The notes under the pieces: generated by a model
What the model was told of the DNA's origin: nothing
Database searches by the model: none
Seen by the model: only the letters and a program-made list of their open reading frames with translations
Source: RYN-230 sp963768945
Lineage (GTDB): Bacteria; Actinomycetota; Actinomycetes; Streptosporangiales; Streptosporangiaceae
NCBI GenBank assembly: GCA_963768945.1
Contig: CAVYJW010000008.1
Location: 682,001-746,000, forward strand
DNA: 64,000 bases
Direction of reading: 5' to 3'
Made by a program: the position numbers and the translations under genes
Shown: piece by piece, positions 62,881 through 64,000 of the stretch
Position numbering within the stretch: the first letter of the stretch is position 1
How the letters are laid out: the number at the start of each line of letters is the position of its first letter

Positions 62881-63852
62881 ATGCTCCGCGATCTTTCCCT
62901 GCCCGAACTGCGCCAGTACCGGCCCGCCGTGGAGGAGCCCGCGGACTTCGACGAGTTCTGGGCCACCGAACTGGACGCGGCGGCCGCGCGGGACACCGAG
63001 CCGGTGTTCACCGCGGTGCAGACGCAGATGCAGCACGCGGACGTCGTTGACGTGACGTTCCCGGGCTACGCCGGTGACCCCATCAAGGGCTGGCTGCTGC
63101 TGCCGCACGTGAGCCCGCCGGACCGCGCGTTCGTGGTCGAGTACGTCGGCTACGGCGGCGGTCGCGGCGACCCGTTTGAGTGGCTGACCTGGAGCTGCGC
63201 CGGCCACCCACACCTGATCATGGACACCCGCGGCCAGGGCGGCGGATGGCGCAGCGCCGACACCCCCGACCCCAGCGACCCGGGCGCGCCCAGCACCCCG
63301 GGGTTCCTGACCCGCGGCGTCGCCAACCCGCGCACCCACTACTACACCCGCCTGTTCATCGACGCGGCACAGGCCGTGGCCGCGGCCCGGCGGCATCCGG
63401 CCAGCGCCGGACGGTCCGTTGTGACGACGGGGGGCAGTCAGGGCGGGGCGCTGGCCATCGCGGCGGCCCATCTGGCCGGGCACGTGGCCGCGGCCCTGCC
63501 CGAAGTCCCGTTCCTGGCCCATTTCCGGCGGGCCGTGGAGGTGACCGAGAGCCGTCCCTACGTGGAGCTCATCGAGTACCTGAGCGTGCACCGCGGCGAG
63601 GTGGACCGGGTGTTCAGCACGCTGTCCTACCTCGACCTGGTCAACCACGCCAAGCGGGCCACGGCACCGGCCCTGTTCTCCGTCGGCCTGGTGGACGACA
63701 TCACCCCGGCATCCACGGTCTTCGCCGCGTTCAACCACTACGCGGGGCCGAAGCAGATCGAGGTCTACCCGTTCAACGGGCACGACGGCGGCGGGACCCA
63801 GCACTTCCTGGCCAAGCTCGACTTCCTCGCCGCCCTGCCGCGCCCGGACTGA
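62881..63852 (+). CDS. acetylxylan esterase / cephalosporin-C deacetylase family hydrolase
   Basis: 323 residues, alpha/beta hydrolase of the AXE1 family (carbohydrate esterase 7). The start MLRDLSLPELRQYRPAVEEP is typical. Nucleophile Ser is in TGGSQGGALAIAAA (about residue 185), the acid in SVGLVDDITPAST (about 274), and His in YPFNGHDGGGTQ (about 303). The family motif RGQGGG is present as DTRGQGGGWRS. No signal peptide, so it is cytosolic and would act on imported acetylated sugars or similar small esters. It stands alone on its strand. Confidence 0.93.
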   Translation: MLRDLSLPELRQYRPAVEEPADFDEFWATELDAAAARDTEPVFTAVQTQMQHADVVDVTFPGYAGDPIKGWLLLPHVSPPDRAFVVEYVGYGGGRGDPFEWLTWSCAGHPHLIMDTRGQGGGWRSADTPDPSDPGAPSTPGFLTRGVANPRTHYYTRLFIDAAQAVAAARRHPASAGRSVVTTGGSQGGALAIAAAHLAGHVAAALPEVPFLAHFRRAVEVTESRPYVELIEYLSVHRGEVDRVFSTLSYLDLVNHAKRATAPALFSVGLVDDITPASTVFAAFNHYAGPKQIEVYPFNGHDGGGTQHFLAKLDFLAALPRPD

Positions 63853-63874
63853 GCGCCGTCCGCCGGTGCCGACT

Positions 63875-63992
63875 TTTCACGCGGAACGTGCGCCGTGGTG
63901 GGTGTTTTGTCCGGTTAAGGCGCACGTTCCGCGTGAAATGTGGACGGGAGGGGCCAGTGTGACTCGTGGGACCGGGAGCAGCGCGGCGGCAG
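63875..63992 (+). repeat. dispersed 118-bp hairpin repeat, copy 2
   Basis: Partner of 2260-2377 (about 88 percent identical by hand count, no gaps). Here the inverted arms are perfect: 63875-63894 (TTTCACGCGGAACGTGCGCC) and 63919-63938, with a 24-base loop containing TTTTGTCCGG. A conserved 50-base GC-rich tail follows. It starts 23 bases after the esterase stop, so it could also act as that gene's terminator. Confidence 0.8.
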
Positions 63993-64000
63993 ACGAGGAG

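Overview
The window is a stretch of GC-rich actinobacterial chromosome. The genes are almost all core genes in an order typical of Actinobacteria. Diagnostic contents are the rpsP-khpA-rimM-trmD-rplS-lepB-rnhB-DUF2469-yraN-comM-dprA block, the rpsB-tsf-pyrH-frr-cdsA-rlmN block, F420 biosynthesis (cofC), a three-subunit PntAA/PntAB/PntB transhydrogenase, and candidate LexA, GlnR and DosR-type sites of actinobacterial form. A Streptosporangiales- or Frankia-like soil actinomycete would fit, but genus cannot be read from the sequence. I found no tRNA, rRNA, CRISPR array, insertion sequence or prophage.

Layout. 1-2.9 kb: the 5' part of typA, a broken ABC-permease gene, a small ORF, copy 1 of a dispersed 118-bp hairpin repeat, and a conserved small gene under a candidate SOS box. 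3-6 kb: an ATPase/GAF/SpoIIE phosphatase and a hexapeptide acyltransferase. 6-13 kb: rlmN, a Sufu-domain gene on the opposite strand, then cdsA-frr-pyrH-tsf-rpsB. 13-20 kb: xerC, glmS, a 95-residue unknown, dprA, comM, yraN. 20-28 kb: DUF2469, rnhB, lepB, rplS, trmD, rimM, khpA, rpsP, ffh. 28-31 kb: glnD and glnK with a candidate GlnR box, and the C-terminal remnant of a bacterial nitric oxide synthase. 32-44 kb: ftsY, smc, a small coiled-coil gene, mutM, rnc, rpmF, yceD-like, coaD, rsmD, recG. 44.5-53.8 kb: rpmB, a CBM2-like membrane protein, thiL, small genes, cofC, plsC-gpsA-PLP enzyme-ddl, hup. 54-60 kb: leuCD with a divergent IclR regulator, then pntAA-pntAB-pntB. 60.5-64 kb: a dormancy-type cluster (CBS-BON protein, universal stress protein, Rv1733c-like membrane protein), an acetylxylan-esterase-family enzyme and copy 2 of the 118-bp repeat.

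How the genes work together. The window concentrates translation and ribosome maturation (rpsB, tsf, frr, rpsP, rplS, rpmB, rpmF, rimM, trmD, rlmN, rsmD, rnc, khpA) and protein targeting (ffh, ftsY, lepB). It also holds chromosome and DNA maintenance (smc, xerC, dprA, recG, mutM, rnhB, hup), envelope precursors (glmS, ddl, plsC, gpsA, cdsA), nitrogen signalling (glnK, glnD) and leucine synthesis.

Two cross-cutting oddities stand out. First, several conserved genes are interrupted by single-base frame changes (rpsB, dprA, the PLP enzyme, the rpsP extension). In an essential gene such as rpsB this points to sequence error unless proven otherwise. Second, short tandem repeats (14-33 bp units) sit in many gaps between core genes and inside the rpsP 3' extension. 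I found no obvious new multi-gene system. The best leads are the SOS-box gene, the DosR-like cluster, the 118-bp hairpin repeat and the nitric oxide synthase remnant.
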